DNA of 64,000 bases, taken from Epiperipatus broadwayi (taxonomy: Eukaryota; Onychophora; Udeonychophora; Euonychophora; Peripatidae). This document shows positions 34,501 through 47,200 of the stretch, one piece after another; position 1 is the first letter of the stretch, and every line of letters starts with the position of its first letter. The notes under the pieces are model-generated. The model did not search any database, was not told the origin of the DNA, and saw only the letters and a list, made by a program, of their open reading frames with translations. The stretch covers positions 308,001 through 372,000 of the forward strand of contig JAQFVV010006342.1 in NCBI GenBank assembly GCA_028023455.1. The letters run 5' to 3'. A program made the translations under genes and the position numbers.

Positions 34501-35504
34501 ATAATATTATTTCTGTTTATTACAGGATCATTAAATTATAATATCCCAAGAATTTAAAAAAAAAACAACAAAGCAATATATATATATATAATTTTAAAAA
34601 GAATACATCAATAATCTTTTCTTATAAGTTATAAAAAGAACTCTGTGCCATATGTTTAATAAAATAACTTCCAAATAGTTATTTAAAACCGTTTAACTAA
34701 AACTCGATTAATATTTAATGCAAAAATAAGTTCGCAATTATTTGGAGGTAAATTGCTTTCCTTTTTTTCCAGGATGGATGGGGGATTTCAAACAGGACTA
34801 TTACATATATATATAATTTCAAAATTGGATGTTGTTAGTAATATTTCTGGTGATACTAAAACAAAAATTAAAAAATCTGTAATAAAAATAATTACTTTGG
34901 TCTCAACAGAAAAAAAAAAATTTTGAATGGAAACTTATAATAACTTTTTCCTACAAATAGGATACTATTGAAAACTTTAGAAGAATAATTTTTTAAAAAA
35001 AGTAATAGGAAAGTAATATATATACAGGCAAGATTTAAAGTCAAACAATAAAAAACTAGAAACATCAATATCTACTTCTATAAGAAAAAATGAAATAAAA
35101 TTAAAAAAAAGATATAGTCTATAAAATTAATTGTAAAAAGTATGATATATGACTTATTATGGTCACACACGAAAACAAGTAGGAGAAAGAGAAAAAGAAC
35201 GCAATAAAACAATTTACAGAAGAGACAGTAAACCAGCATTGTAAATCCATTATTTAATATCTGACCAGAAGTAAAAAAAAAAATTAAACTATTACATTAA
35301 AAATTCTAATAAAAAAAAGTTCATAAGACTAATTATATAAATTATAATAAAGAGAAAGATATATGAATGGATGCAAAATTAATAAATCTATCATTTAAAC
35401 ATAAATAAAAAAGTATATAGGGCATATATATTTTTATAATATTCTGTTAGGAAAATGTATATACATTTCTGATCATTATAATTATTCATATTTCATTTAT
35501 CCAT

Positions 35505-35535
<31 letters not shown>

Positions 35536-36270
35536 AATAATGGAAACTATAAACAGAAAAAACTATTATCTTTAACTAGTCAGAATGTTAAGTTGTAAAC
35601 TCTCACTTTCACTAAAAATCAGTGAAAGTTTCCTTAGAAAAAGTGCTGTTGTTCTGTAGTTTTAGATTACAGTATTAACGTTATTTTAAGTAATAATGAC
35701 CCACAGTTATTTTAGAATAATGTTTTATTGATGTTAAAGTTGGGAAAAAAAATCTAAAAAAATCATCATTTTATGGACTGCAGTTAACATCAAAGGCTTT
35801 CTTTGTTCTTTTGATAGAAGAAAATATCCAAAGGGTGTTTGCATCCTTTTGGTATAGTTTTTACATAAAGGTAATTTTAAATGATTTTTAGCTTGATTAT
35901 AACGTATTTTTTTATTTTTGCAAACTAATTGGTTAATTATTATAAGAAATACACACTTAAACTTCCAATTTATTCACTTATGTTTTTATTTTTAGAAATA
36001 GAAGTTAATAAACTTGATGTAAAAAAAAGTGTTAATTGTGTCATTATCTGTCAAAATTAACTTGATGTTAAATCTTTTAAAATATTGCAATTTTTGTAAG
36101 AGAATATCAGATTAAAATGTAGACAAATATCAGATTTTGAAGCAGAATTTGATAGAATTATTATAAATCTACTTTTGTTTATTCACATTAAAAAAACAAA
36201 CTTGAAATAAAAATTGATTGTAAATATATGCATGACATTTATGGTACAGTATTATTGAAATCTTAAACTA
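34501..36270. other. AT-rich DNA, no recognised feature
   Basis: Contains a (TA)n tract at 35503-35532. No gene seen. Confidence 0.55.
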
Positions 36271-36430
36271 GATTCCAAGAGATTGTAAAAGACCCAGAAA
36301 GAGACCACATGTGAGATGTATGGATAAAATAAGAAAGTGTGCAGAGGTGACATGGAGAAGGTAAGCTAAAGATTGGAGAAGATGGTTTGAACTTGGAGAG
36401 ATCTTCATAATGGTTGATGATGATTGTTAT
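36271..36430 (+). pseudogene. RTE-like LINE, C-terminal end of ORF2
   Basis: Reads IPRDCKRPRKRPHVRCMDKI, then RKCAEVTWRR, a stop, and AKDWRRWFELGE. This is the familiar C-terminal tail pattern of RTE-type non-LTR retrotransposons (GRP..RW.DDI....G..W...A.DR..WR). A related copy is at 55545-55830 on the other strand. The end of the fragment is close to where the LINE 3' end would be. Confidence 0.7.
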
Positions 36431-37105
36431 ATTTACAAGCCAGTTTTTAAATATTTATTTTTAAAATATTATTCACTTACAAAATTAAATTAAAAGGAAA
36501 TCAAGTCCAATTTATTGAGTTTTAGAATAAAATAAAGATTGTATAAAAACAGAAATGTTGAGCATTTTGAAACTCTCACCAGATGGAACAACAGAGAATT
36601 TCAGAATGCAAAAGAGTTAATAGGTGCATAATAATATTGTTATTTTTTTTCATTTGATGCATAACAGATATAATAGCTAAAAAGAAAAAAAAAGCTGTAA
36701 AATAATATAGTTGTTGCTTTATATAATACTCTTTTAAGTTTTATAATGTTTATGTTTCTCTGAAAAGAGTATGAAAATGTTGCCAAGAAAAAAATTTATG
36801 TGTTAAATAGAATGATATTTATTGTTATATAATCTTTTTAAGTGTTATTTATTTATTTATATGCAAAAAATATACTGTTTTATATTTATTTCCATTTTAT
36901 TAAAATATATAGAAAGAGGTAGTGAAAGAGACAAGAAAGTTAATGAAAAAATAATTATAACTATAAGAATGTACAGATCTTCACTAATATAAAGTTTAAA
37001 ATGATTGTTACTCTCTTTACATTATTAATATTCAATTCCCCAAGATTTACCAACTTTCAACAACCAAAAAAATTTACAAAGGTAACCTTTATTCAATGTT
37101 TTATA
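36431..37105. other. AT-rich DNA, no recognised feature
   Basis: Nothing identified. Confidence 0.5.
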
Positions 37106-37309
37106 CCATATTACTTTGAATATAAGACACCCCCAAATTTAAGACACAAACGGGTTTTAAGCTTAGAAAATTAAAAAAAAAATTAAAAATCATTTTATTC
37201 AAAAATAAGAAACTTTTATTTATTTAATAGGAACTAACATAAATACAATAAGCTCACTTAATTTATTATGAATCATTTTCAAACATACTTTCACTTTCTA
37301 CATCTTCAT

Positions 37310-37501
37310 TTACAGAACTTGAATTCTCATCTTCACTATTTCACAAGGGTTCATCATCTTCAGGCCATTTAAATCATTAGCAATGCAACATTTTAAAAAA
37401 GATTTTTTTGATAATTTCTCAGGTATACCTTTCCAAGACTGTAAAATCCATTCAAAATTAAAATTTCTGTGGGATTCTACAAAGTGGATATCAATGATCA
37501 T
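37310..37501 (-). pseudogene. pogo/Tigger-like transposase, C-terminal fragment
   Basis: 63 codons containing FEWILQSWKGIPEKLSKKSF, then LKCCIANDLNGL. This matches the end of DDE_1 (pogo/Tigger, CENP-B-like) transposases as I recall them (W...SW..IP...I..SF..CGI.N.LDG). The catalytic core is absent. It lies about 200 bp inside the left terminal repeat, where the 3' end of a minus-strand transposase should be. Confidence 0.6.
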
Positions 37502-37599
37502 AATACTATGGGAAATATGATTTTTGGCAGAAATAAGATGTTAAAATATTCATATTTGGACCTGCTGTGATAAAAATTGATGTTGACACAAACAAACAC

Positions 37600-38460
37600 T
37601 TTTAATTAATCATTTCTATTAGTTTTTGTATTTTTATTATACATATTTAATGTTTCTGGAAAATATTTTTTCTTTTTATTAAAAACCTTTTCTAAAATAC
37701 AAATTATCAGATAATTAAAGTAAACAAATGTTTTTTAGAAATTTAATTTTTATTTATAATTGATGAAAATAATTTATAGCAAGGAACATAAAAATATTTG
37801 TCATCCAATTATAAATTGTAATCAAATGTTATAATTTCATTATCAATTTGTTTTCATATAAAAGTTAATTTTTTTATAATAATTATGATAATATTTTTAC
37901 AAATATTTTCTGAAAAAAATTATAAATGTGTTAAAAAAAGTTTCTAAAACATGTGTTTTTACTTTGAAAATCAAAATAAAGATATAGGAACTGTCTTACA
38001 GGTTCTCTCTAGTGTAGAAAATTAAAAAAACAACTAATCAGCACCTTGGAATACATGTTCTTATCTCATTGTTATAAATTTAAATATTATTGATTTATTA
38101 ATTGTAAAAAAATTCTAAAAGTTGTCCAGTAAGATTTTCTAGATAAAGTAATGGCAAAATTGGCAAAATAACATTAAAAGATTCTAAAACATATGTTTTC
38201 ACTTTGAAAATCAAAACAAAGATGTTGGAACAATCAAAATCATCTACAGGCACTCTCTTATCTAAAAAAACAAGAAACAACTAATCAGCATCATGGAAGG
38301 CAGATTCTTATTTCATTATTATATTGATTTATTAGTTGTTAAACATTCTAAAAATTATTCAGTATAATTTTTTTGACAAAATAATGGAAAAATTGGCAAA
38401 ATAACATTAAAAGTAGTAGTTTGAGAGAGAATAAATGTTATTTACAAAATTAACTAAAAA
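37600..38460 (+). repeat. Nested repeat related to the 15.6-18.4 kb transposon, gene deleted
   Basis: The left part (TTTCTAAAATACAAATTATC, then TTAAAGTAAACAAATG) resembles 15740-15790; the right part (TATCTCATTGTTATAA and AATATTATTGATTTATTA) resembles 18290-18335. The coding part at 16230-17765 has no counterpart. The right part occurs twice here (about 37945-38150 and 38175-38420). Similarity is about 70-85% by eye. Confidence 0.5.
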
Positions 38461-38664
38461 ATATTGACATTTAATATTGAATCTTTTTTCTTTTAATCAA
38501 AAAATAGAACACACTATCATTCACAGAGATATCAATGATCATGATAAAATAAAAATCTGTAGAAATAAGATGTTAATTTTTTTTATTCTGAATTAAAGAT
38601 TCAATCCTTTTTTATGAGTCCAAAATTTGGAGGAAAAAAGTGTCTTATATTCAAAGTAATATGG

Positions 38665-39541
38665 TATTCCAGATCTTTTTTTTTAGTATGAATTTCAATT
38701 TACTTTTAATCAGCATTTTTGAATTAATTTTCTTTGAATTCACATACATTAATTATAAATAATAATAACTAATAAATAGAGAAAAACATTATTATAGTTA
38801 TAGTTTGATAGGGTATTTAAGAGTGCGTAAAAATGTTATACATATCATTTATTTACTGCATAATGTATATAATAGTTTCATGAAAAAAAGACAATATAGG
38901 AAACAAAATCTAGACATCATTACATATAGTGCTCTTTTAAAGTTCATAAAATATATGATACACTGCGAAAGACATTTCCAAAAATTGATTTATACGCTGA
39001 ATGACCTATATTCTGTTTTTTAATGTTTCATTAACCTCAGATTCTAGATAAGCACAAGTATAAACTCTAGATATATGCTCTCTGAAATAAATATGATGAT
39101 TTTTAAAACCAAAGAAATTCTAAAAGCATCATGCCTTGACTTTTATGAGATTTAGAAGAATGTGTGAGATATAGACATATAAACATAATTTGAAGTGAAT
39201 CATACCATGTGTTAATTTAAAACTATTTAATTAATAAGAATGAAAAATTCTTGAGGAGAAAAATTGATTAATGCTAATGTTATTTATTAGAAAATTGTTT
39301 ATCTACTTAAAGTTTTTATAAATTACACATTGTTAAGTTTTTATAATTTTAAAATAAACTTAAAACATTTTTCCCTTTCATAAATATTTAATAATTAATT
39401 TTTTTAAAATCTGAATAAAAGCAACTAATTTATTTCATAAATGTAATAGCAATTGAAAATCCATTCTAAGGAACAAGAATGTATATTAACCATAATGTTA
39501 TTTTCAGAAAATTTTTAATTTATTAAAATTGTTTATCAATT
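38665..39541. other. AT-rich DNA, no recognised feature
   Basis: A 72-codon plus-strand frame (38805-39023) has no recognisable similarity. Confidence 0.5.
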
Positions 39542-40085
39542 TCACATTGTTACATTTGTATAATTTTGAAGTAAATTTTCAACATTTTTGACTCTTATAA
39601 ATACTAAATATACAGAGGCTGGTGTGATGTGATGGGCCACTTTACCTTCCCTTTCCATTCCCCACCCTAAGTTTTCCCATAATCTGTTCCATTCCATTTC
39701 TATTAACATAATCTTTGTCAACTCCATGGCCTTCATATCTAAATCCCTTATCTTTTCCCAAACCAGCATAAAAACCAATACCCCACTTTCTGTATAATCA
39801 CTTTGTTCATATTTATTCTTCCATAATTTCATTATTTGTACCCTTTCTGCTTTCAAGCATTGACATTGAATTAACAGATGCCTAATATTTTCTAGGCCTT
39901 TCTTACACAACTTGCAGACTAAATCACCCATATTTTTCCATTTAATTGTAAGTCTAAAACAATTCAAAATACTGCATGGTGTCCCTCATTAATATAGAAT
40001 CATAGTTAAAATTAAAGTAACAATGCCATTCAATAAACATCTGAAAATTATCAGACCTAATTTTAAAGAGTGCAATGTTTTATTT
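39542..40085 (-). pseudogene. Non-LTR retrotransposon, C-terminal zf-RVT-like fragment
   Basis: The minus strand from 39967 reads WKNMGDLVCKLCKKGLENIR then HLLIQCQCLKAERVQI: a C-x2-C ... H-x4-C zinc-binding pattern typical of the region after RT in many LINEs (zf-RVT type). Upstream (39968-40085) another frame gives ALFKIRSDNFQMFIEWHCYF and LMRDTMQY, so a frameshift sits near 39960. It is 141 codons in the last segment. RT itself is not attached. It is on the opposite strand to the RTE RT piece at 40740, so it is probably a separate element. Confidence 0.55.
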
Positions 40086-40197
40086 TTTGTATTTTTATCC
40101 AACGTTCTTAAATCATTATTTTTTTTTTAAATAAATAACAACAGAAAACCAATAATAAAGGTTTATTATATTTTATTTTTTAGCAAGACTGTCCTAT

Positions 40198-40275
40198 GTG
40201 GTTTGGTATAGTTAGTAGAGAATCTAACTTGGGATCCAAAAGTCCAAGAATCAATTCTGGGGTTCGCAGGTTTAG
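40198..40275 (+). repeat. tRNA-derived SINE-like head, group 3
   Basis: A-box-like TTGGTATAGTTAGTAGAG, anticodon-arm-like CTAACTTGGGATCCAAAAGT and B-box-like AAGAATCAATTCTGG at tRNA-like spacing. Decayed. The sequence after it, up to about 40370, may be the SINE body. Confidence 0.6.
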
Positions 40276-40739
40276 TATTCAAACTTCTTATGAAGTCATG
40301 AACAATAAACTTATATGGCTTCTTTTAAGTAAGACTAAATAGAGAGGGAGAGGAAATCAGACATAGAAAAAAAAACAATATAATTACTATAATATAAAAA
40401 TGTTTAACAAGAAATTAAATGTTTTGAATGTGATATATAATTGCAACTTAAATACATGTAATAAAATTGAAAAGACAATTAATAGACAAATGTTTGTGAT
40501 TTTAATTACTACCATAAAAAGATTTTATATCAATATAAAAATATACACTTTAAATATTTTATAATGTCATTAAAAATAAATTTAATATACAAAATGTATA
40601 TATACGTATTCAAAATTATAGACCTTAAAATAACACTTATTTAAATTTTCAGTAGTATAAGGATTGTTTAAAAATATAGAAGATTTATAGTAAGAAGTTA
40701 GGAGGGTATCATTGAATTATTATTACATGTTCACTTATT

Positions 40740-41225
40740 TTGAAAAAAATTACTAATCTGGAAAAGCTTAAGAAATATAATGTTGAAGTAATATTGTACT
40801 ACGTTTATGCGCACGCACACACACAAACTATGATTAATGCTTTAAAAAATCAGAGAATAAAAAAATCTTATATTAAAATTATCAAAACTATATACAAAAA
40901 TGCTGTTGAAAATTTTCAAATATATTAAAAGGGGTGTAGCAAGAATGATTCAATTTTTCCAAAATTATTTTCAGCAACTTTTGAAATTATTAATGATTTA
41001 TATTGAAATATGGCAGATGACAAGATAAATGATAATTATCTAAACTCTCTTAGATTTGCAGATGATGTTATTTTTGCAACAGCAGTAGATAACTTATGAT
41101 CAAGAATAGGGAAACTATATTTAGATAAATTCAAGAAAGTGTTAAGAATATATTTTAATAAAACTAAAGAAATGTTTAATAAATTTGACATTATGTCGAA
41201 TAGGAACAAATAAAAGTGGATATGG
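40740..41225 (+). pseudogene. RTE-like LINE, reverse transcriptase fragment
   Basis: Plus-strand segments in shifting frames: TMINALKNQRIKKSYIKIIK, TIYKNAVENFQIY, then DSIFPKLFSATFEIINDLY and, after another shift, NDNYLNSLRFADDVIFATAV with the RT catalytic FADD box. The order and spacing match the palm of RTE-type reverse transcriptases. A (CA)n tract (40814-40823) interrupts the first segment. At least three stops or shifts; no 5' part (endonuclease) is attached. Confidence 0.75.
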
Positions 41226-42014
41226 ATGCTTATTTGAGGTTTGTCGTGTCAACTAAATGTAATAAAATGAGTGGAGGGGAGCAAAAATTAAAATGGTTTT
41301 AAATTTTAAATTTTTTTTTAAAATTTTGTTTATAAATGTTTAATTTTGTTGAAATATAATTACTTAATATTACATGCAAAAAATATGCTTTTATTTGTTT
41401 ATTTAAAAAAAATAAAACTTTTGTGACTTATCTGATTTGCTTTATTATAAATTATGAGTCTCACCTCTAAAATAAACATTGATTATAAAAGACAGAGGGA
41501 AGTAAGAAAAGAAGTGAACTGGAATTAACAAAAAAATATGAGAAGAAATTAATGGAATCAAGCCTACTGATGTAATTATAAAAATACAAATCTTACTACA
41601 AGAAAGTCTGGATTGCAGAGCAAAAAGCAGTAACACGTGACGAACTAGACAAATCTTCATGTGGATAAGTATTTTTGAAAAAATAAAAGATTTCTGAGAT
41701 GAGAGAAAAAACAAGAATTAGGACTATACAATAAAAATAAAACCAAGACTTTTAAATAACTGCAATTGAACATTCCATATTTTGAGATAACCATCCTAAA
41801 AATTTAGCTTGATAACTCTATTTTATATTACGGATTAGCTATCTGATAATTCAAAGTCAATTTCTTATTAAATATAATATAATAAAGAACAATAAAACAA
41901 GTGTAATGGATAAATATTACTAGAGTGTAATGTTCTGATTATTCAAGGCCTCCAAGAAAAAATGAAAGTGTTTTTTGAACACTTTAACATATCTTTTTCT
42001 GTATAATTACTTAC
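41226..42014. other. AT-rich DNA, no recognised feature
   Basis: An 89-codon minus-strand frame (41445-41714) is hydrophobic and low in complexity, without similarity I can name. Confidence 0.5.
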
Positions 42015-42058
42015 ACATGCACACACACGCGCGCACGCATATATATATATATATATAT
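42015..42058. repeat. (CA)n(CG)n(TA)n microsatellite
   Basis: Runs of ACAC, GCGC and then ten TA units. Confidence 0.9.
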
Positions 42059-44160
42059 CAGAGTACATTCTTTGTGTTTTCTTGAAAGCCTCAAATAAAC
42101 AGATCAGGCAATTTTTTGAGATGCATCCATTTATTCTTGCTGTTGCCATGTAATTATTCAAATAGCATGGACACTATTCATCATTATATATCAATCAATA
42201 AGATAATTTTAATGTCTTTTATTTCGGAGTTTAAAACCAAAAATATGCAATTGTTTTTTCTCAGGTGCTTGATAGTACTGACTGGATTATCAGTCAGATT
42301 TTTTATGATGGCAGGATTATGTGTGCATGTGAATGCTTATTCTTTTTAATATATTTTTAAATACTGTCAACAAAAGCAGACTCTGGTAATAAAAAAATGT
42401 GCAAAGATTACAAGATTAGGAACTGAACCTACCAGCTGATAGCAACTTTCTATTTGTAAATCCATTCAATTCAAAGATGGTTGTGAGATAGAAAATGTGT
42501 CTAATATTAAATAGAATATTTAAACATTTAATATTAGATATATAAAATTAAGAGAAAAAAATGGAGACAATTATTTTTTTTTAAAAAAAAAAGTCACTTA
42601 TCTTTAATTTAAGGCAAAAAATAGGAAGGTATAAATTGAATGGATTCATAATAAATAGAGAGTGGAAAAACAGGCTTAAAAATAATGACAGTAAACCAGA
42701 CAGAGTAGAATGATTAGTTATTCAACTTAATATAAATAATTTAGGTTTATGTCCAATGAATTCTCATTCTGAGAAGAAGTAGGAAGATTTACACATACCT
42801 ATATATTTTTATTTCTAATTAAACTCAAGACAGAAATCTATTATTGGATAATAGAGAAAAGTAGTTTAGCCTTAGAAACGTGGATAGTAATTGATGATTT
42901 TTTTAGCAACACCACTGCTAAATATATTTCCATTTAATTACGTGCTAATAACATGACACTTTATTTTGTTTATATCATAATAAATCCATGAAAATATTTA
43001 ATCTAACATGTATATATATTGTGATCTTTTGATTTGTTTACTGTGTCCAAGAAGGATGTAAAATTTATATACTAATCAAAATTTTTAATTTAGCAAACAT
43101 ATAATTATTTTACTATTAATTTTAAGGTATATTATGTATAAATAGGGTTTAAATATAGGATTCTGTCAATGTAGTTGATAGACGCCTTTTATTTATAGTC
43201 ATTTATATTTTAAATAATCATATTTAATTACAAAAAAATCAAATTACAAAAAAATCAAGTGCGATGTCACATGACCTAATTTAATAAGCTTGTATTTACA
43301 AATGTTATATATATAGAGCTTGCAAAATAAACTCTTAACAAGCTTTGAGAATTCATTATGACAGTCTTTAATAGATACAAGCATGTTTACATTAGACAAT
43401 CTTAAATTTATAATATTTATTAAAATTCACAATAGTGATAAATCGAAATTTAATTGAATTGAATTACAGTGATCCTTTAAAAGGTGTATGTGTGAATTTA
43501 TTTGCAGAATTCTATTAAATAAGAATAAAATATTTTATCTGTTTATTGTAAGACAATATTTTGTTCTAATTAGAAATATTAAATGTTTATAATATGACTT
43601 TTTTTTAAAACACAATAATATTATATTTGATATAATATTAATTAAATATCTTAATTAAATAGATTATGATTATAACAAATGAAAATTATAATTTGTATTT
43701 TAAATTTAAACTTAAAACAATCATTAAATGTAATAAGTTAGTTTTTAAATATTTAGTGATATTAATTATTTTAAATGTCAACAAAAGATAATTTATGCAG
43801 GAATCTGCTGGTTAATTTTTAGTCACTGTCCCATGAAATTGATTTAATTAGTGGTCTAATGTCATATTGTCTACAGAATAAAAAGGTGATAGCAGATAAA
43901 GATTGGGGGAATTGATTAAAAGTTTGAGAGCTGATACTTATTTTCTTTCATATGTAAAAGTTTGAGAGCTGACAGTTATTTCCATTGCTTCCCTCAAAAG
44001 TTATAAAATTTTATTGTATTTTATTTTTAAAGTGAGTAAAAGTAATTAATAATAAACTGAATAATTATAGAACATCTTAAGAGTGACATAAAAACACTAT
44101 GGAATGAATAACGCCAGAATTTCTTCATCACTGACCTCATTTCAGTATTTTTTTATATTA
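42059..44160. other. AT-rich DNA, no recognised feature
   Basis: No gene seen. A small duplication (AAAGTTTGAGAGCTGA) occurs at about 43919 and 43957. Confidence 0.5.
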
Positions 44161-44252
44161 AGTGTCATAGCATCGGCCGGGATGAGAATCTGCAACCCGG
44201 GCAACTGCATGCAAGTGCAAGGCAGTTGCGCTGACCTCTCGACTACCAATGC
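44161..44252 (-). repeat. tRNA-derived SINE-like copy, group 1
   Basis: Minus strand: A-box-like GTCGAGAGGTCAGCGCAAC, anticodon-arm-like CTGCCTTGCACTTGCATGCA, then TGCCCGGGTTGCAGATTCTC, where a T-arm would be. Same family as 27384-27473 and better preserved, with several CpG sites. The 3' flank on the minus strand is T/A-rich rather than a pure poly-A. Confidence 0.75.
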
Positions 44253-47200
44253 AAGACCTCACTTCATTTCAGTCTTGGATATTAACTTATAATTAAAATG
44301 ATTACTAGTGAAAGTAAATGAGAACAGTTAATTTTGTTATGATTTTTGGAAATAATGGGAAATGATAAGCTACAACTATCTGAAAATTGCAGCTATTGTC
44401 ACATAGGAAAATATTTTGTTGTCTTTTCAAATTTAATGAGTTTAATTATTAAATTATTTATTCAGAGGAAGTTTTATTTAATGCAAAGATACAGTTGTTA
44501 TCAGATCATAAAAACATTTTATAGAACTTTAAAATAGTAACTTGATAATAAGTATAAATCTATTTTTAAAAGAATTATTTAGTAAACTAAATGTCTTAGA
44601 TATTATAATTAAATTGCAACCTAGTAATAAGAATAACTATTATGTGTTTGATTCATTATGAACGCATTTTACTAAGGTAAAGGATATTTAATATTATATT
44701 TTTATATGATATTAAAGGCATGTAATAATAAAATATTTCTCGATGTTAATAAAAAGAATTATATTTTAATGAGAAAAATGTCAAAAAGATAAGGAATTAA
44801 AAAGAGAATTCTTTTATTTTTAATAATGAATAGTAAATAAAGAAAAGACATATAATATTATAATAAACTAGAGCTAATAGATATATGTGCGCATCAAAGA
44901 TGTAGAACAGCTCAGCAAAAATAAATAAGGGGAAGTTAAAGTTAGAATTAAATATAGACTAACTTTATATATGCTATATTTTGATAATGGAGAATAAGAA
45001 TGATAAAATAATATTTAATCTTCAAAGAAGTGTATTGATATTATTGAATTGTTCCAAAATTAAATGGCACTTCAATTTAACATGTCAATATCCTAGAATT
45101 ATCTCAGCAAAAGATCAAAAATTTTAAAAAGATCTTATGATTTATGAATATATTTTATCTTAAAATGTTTTGATTTAAATTATATGCATTTTCTAGCAAG
45201 AGGAGAAAGAAAGCAACAATAATGATAAGGTTTTAGTTGCTATACATTCTCTTGGTGATTTGGATAAAAAGTTTTAAGAGTTTTTTTTTTTAAAAAGAGA
45301 GAGAGAGAGTTGAAAAAATATTTCAATTTATGATTTTTATTGTAAATGTTTTTTTCAGATATAATGTATTTTATGGTAAGATCAAAATAAGTAAAATAAT
45401 TTCTATATTTTATTAATATTGTAAAATTAAGATAACTTTAAAATGTTATATTTTAATTTAAAATGAAAGTATTGTATGTTTATTGATAAAATTTTGTATG
45501 AATGAATGAAAAAACAAAAAATAGTATAGATGCTGTGATAATATAATTTTATGCTATTTCAGTATGAATGAAGATTAATAGTTGATTATAATAAAACTAA
45601 TATGAATGAGTTCATCAATTAACTATATGTATAGTTCATAATCATATTGAATAAGAATGATGAGTCAAGAAAAAGTAGTCTTTTAAAATAAATATGAATA
45701 TATCATATGAGTATTATAGTATAAAGGAAAATATGAAATAGAGTAAATGCAGTAATTAAGGAAATGATTTATGATCTCTAACCTTGTAATAAATAAAGAA
45801 TAATAATGACATTTGTCATAATAAAGAGAGTTATTGGTTTTATAATAAGATCTATAATAATTATAGATGTATAAATGATGGGAAGATAAGATTATATTAT
45901 TAGAAAAAGAAAGTTAATATATGTGGATGCTGAAAAATATAGATAAGTATTATATGGATAAGTTATAAAGCCAGGATAAAATATTGTATCATTCTGATTA
46001 TCTAAATGAGCTGATAGTGGGTTTAATCTAAGTGATATATATTGAAGCATTTTTCCTGTCTGACTAGGTCTGTTACACATAAAATGCATGAGTTGATCAA
46101 GTTATGAAAAAAGAAGAAAGTTTCATTTCTATTTTTAAAAACATAACTATATTTCCTGATCAATTCTACCTAGTAATTGTTACAATTTATGCTATTGACA
46201 GAATCAGCTTTTATTTCTTTTACAAGAGCACCAGGATGCATATAAGAATCTGCTGAAATCCATCACATCGGATCTCAAAAATTAAAAAGAAAAATGTTTT
46301 TAAAAGAATCGGTATCCTATTTTACCATAACTAGAGTTATTTTCTAGATATTATTATTCCTGGAGCTTAGTCAACACATATTGGCAAAGGAAAATTATAT
46401 TTTCAAATCTTACTAAACTAATATTAATAAATTTAATAATAATCATCAATAATGTACAAGGAAAAGTTGGTATTAGAAATAAAGATTTTATTCTAACAAA
46501 TTAAAATGTTTAAAGAGAAATTACTAATTAATTAAAACTGGAGAGAACATATGCTAATCCAGACATGAATCCATTAATAAAAAATAACAGTTAAACAATT
46601 AAAATTCTTGGGTAAACAAGAGTCTCTTGAATAATAAAATTACAGTCTCTATCATGATTATTTTAAGCTTATTTTTTTTAAGAGTTGTTTGCAAACTTTA
46701 AGTCACAATCAGGAAAAGTTTAATCTTAGCTTACCGGTAAGTTTAGTGAGAAGATTGTAGATTACTATGCATAGTTTTTTTTTTTTGTGGGAGAATGAGC
46801 TCAGCCATCGATTATAAGTTGATCTTGGTCTATCCTACTGATTAGTCACAAAAGCTTTTCTGGTGTCCATCTTCAGAAACCATGTCAGCAAAGCCCTGGT
46901 CCACTCCAACATGCAGAATTATTTCAGCGTAGAGTGGTTCTGGATATATTTTTGTTACCCAGGACCAACCATAGGAAAAAACAGACAAAACAAGATGTTG
47001 ATCTAACTGGTCTTTTCCTTTTTATACTCGAGGTCCAGTTTTTAGACTTCTGCACATGTTATTATTATCATGGCATTTAGGTTTATACTCTGTACATTCT
47101 TTATCATTTTCAGTTACAAAGTATTTATTTTTTAGCATAATTCTGCTATCTTTAATTAGCTAAAATATTTTTCTTTTAGCTTATCTGGATTAGTAATTTG

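Larger units (their letters stand above)
37106..38664 (-). mobile_element. pogo/Tigger-like DNA transposon, TA-flanked, with nested insertion
   Basis: Terminal inverted repeats of 25 bp: the left starts CCATATTACTTTGAATATAA and the right ends TTATATTCAAAGTAATATGG, with TA at both edges (37104-37105 and 38665-38666). TA duplication and 'AATATAAGAC' type ends are common in the pogo/Tigger group. The minus strand near the left end carries a transposase C-terminus. Most of the transposase gene is gone and 37600-38460 is occupied by another repeat. Confidence 0.8.

Noticed and set aside
44161-44252. Functional tRNA gene
   Set aside because: The anticodon arm is too long and the B box is degraded; it matches a second decayed copy at 27.4 kb.
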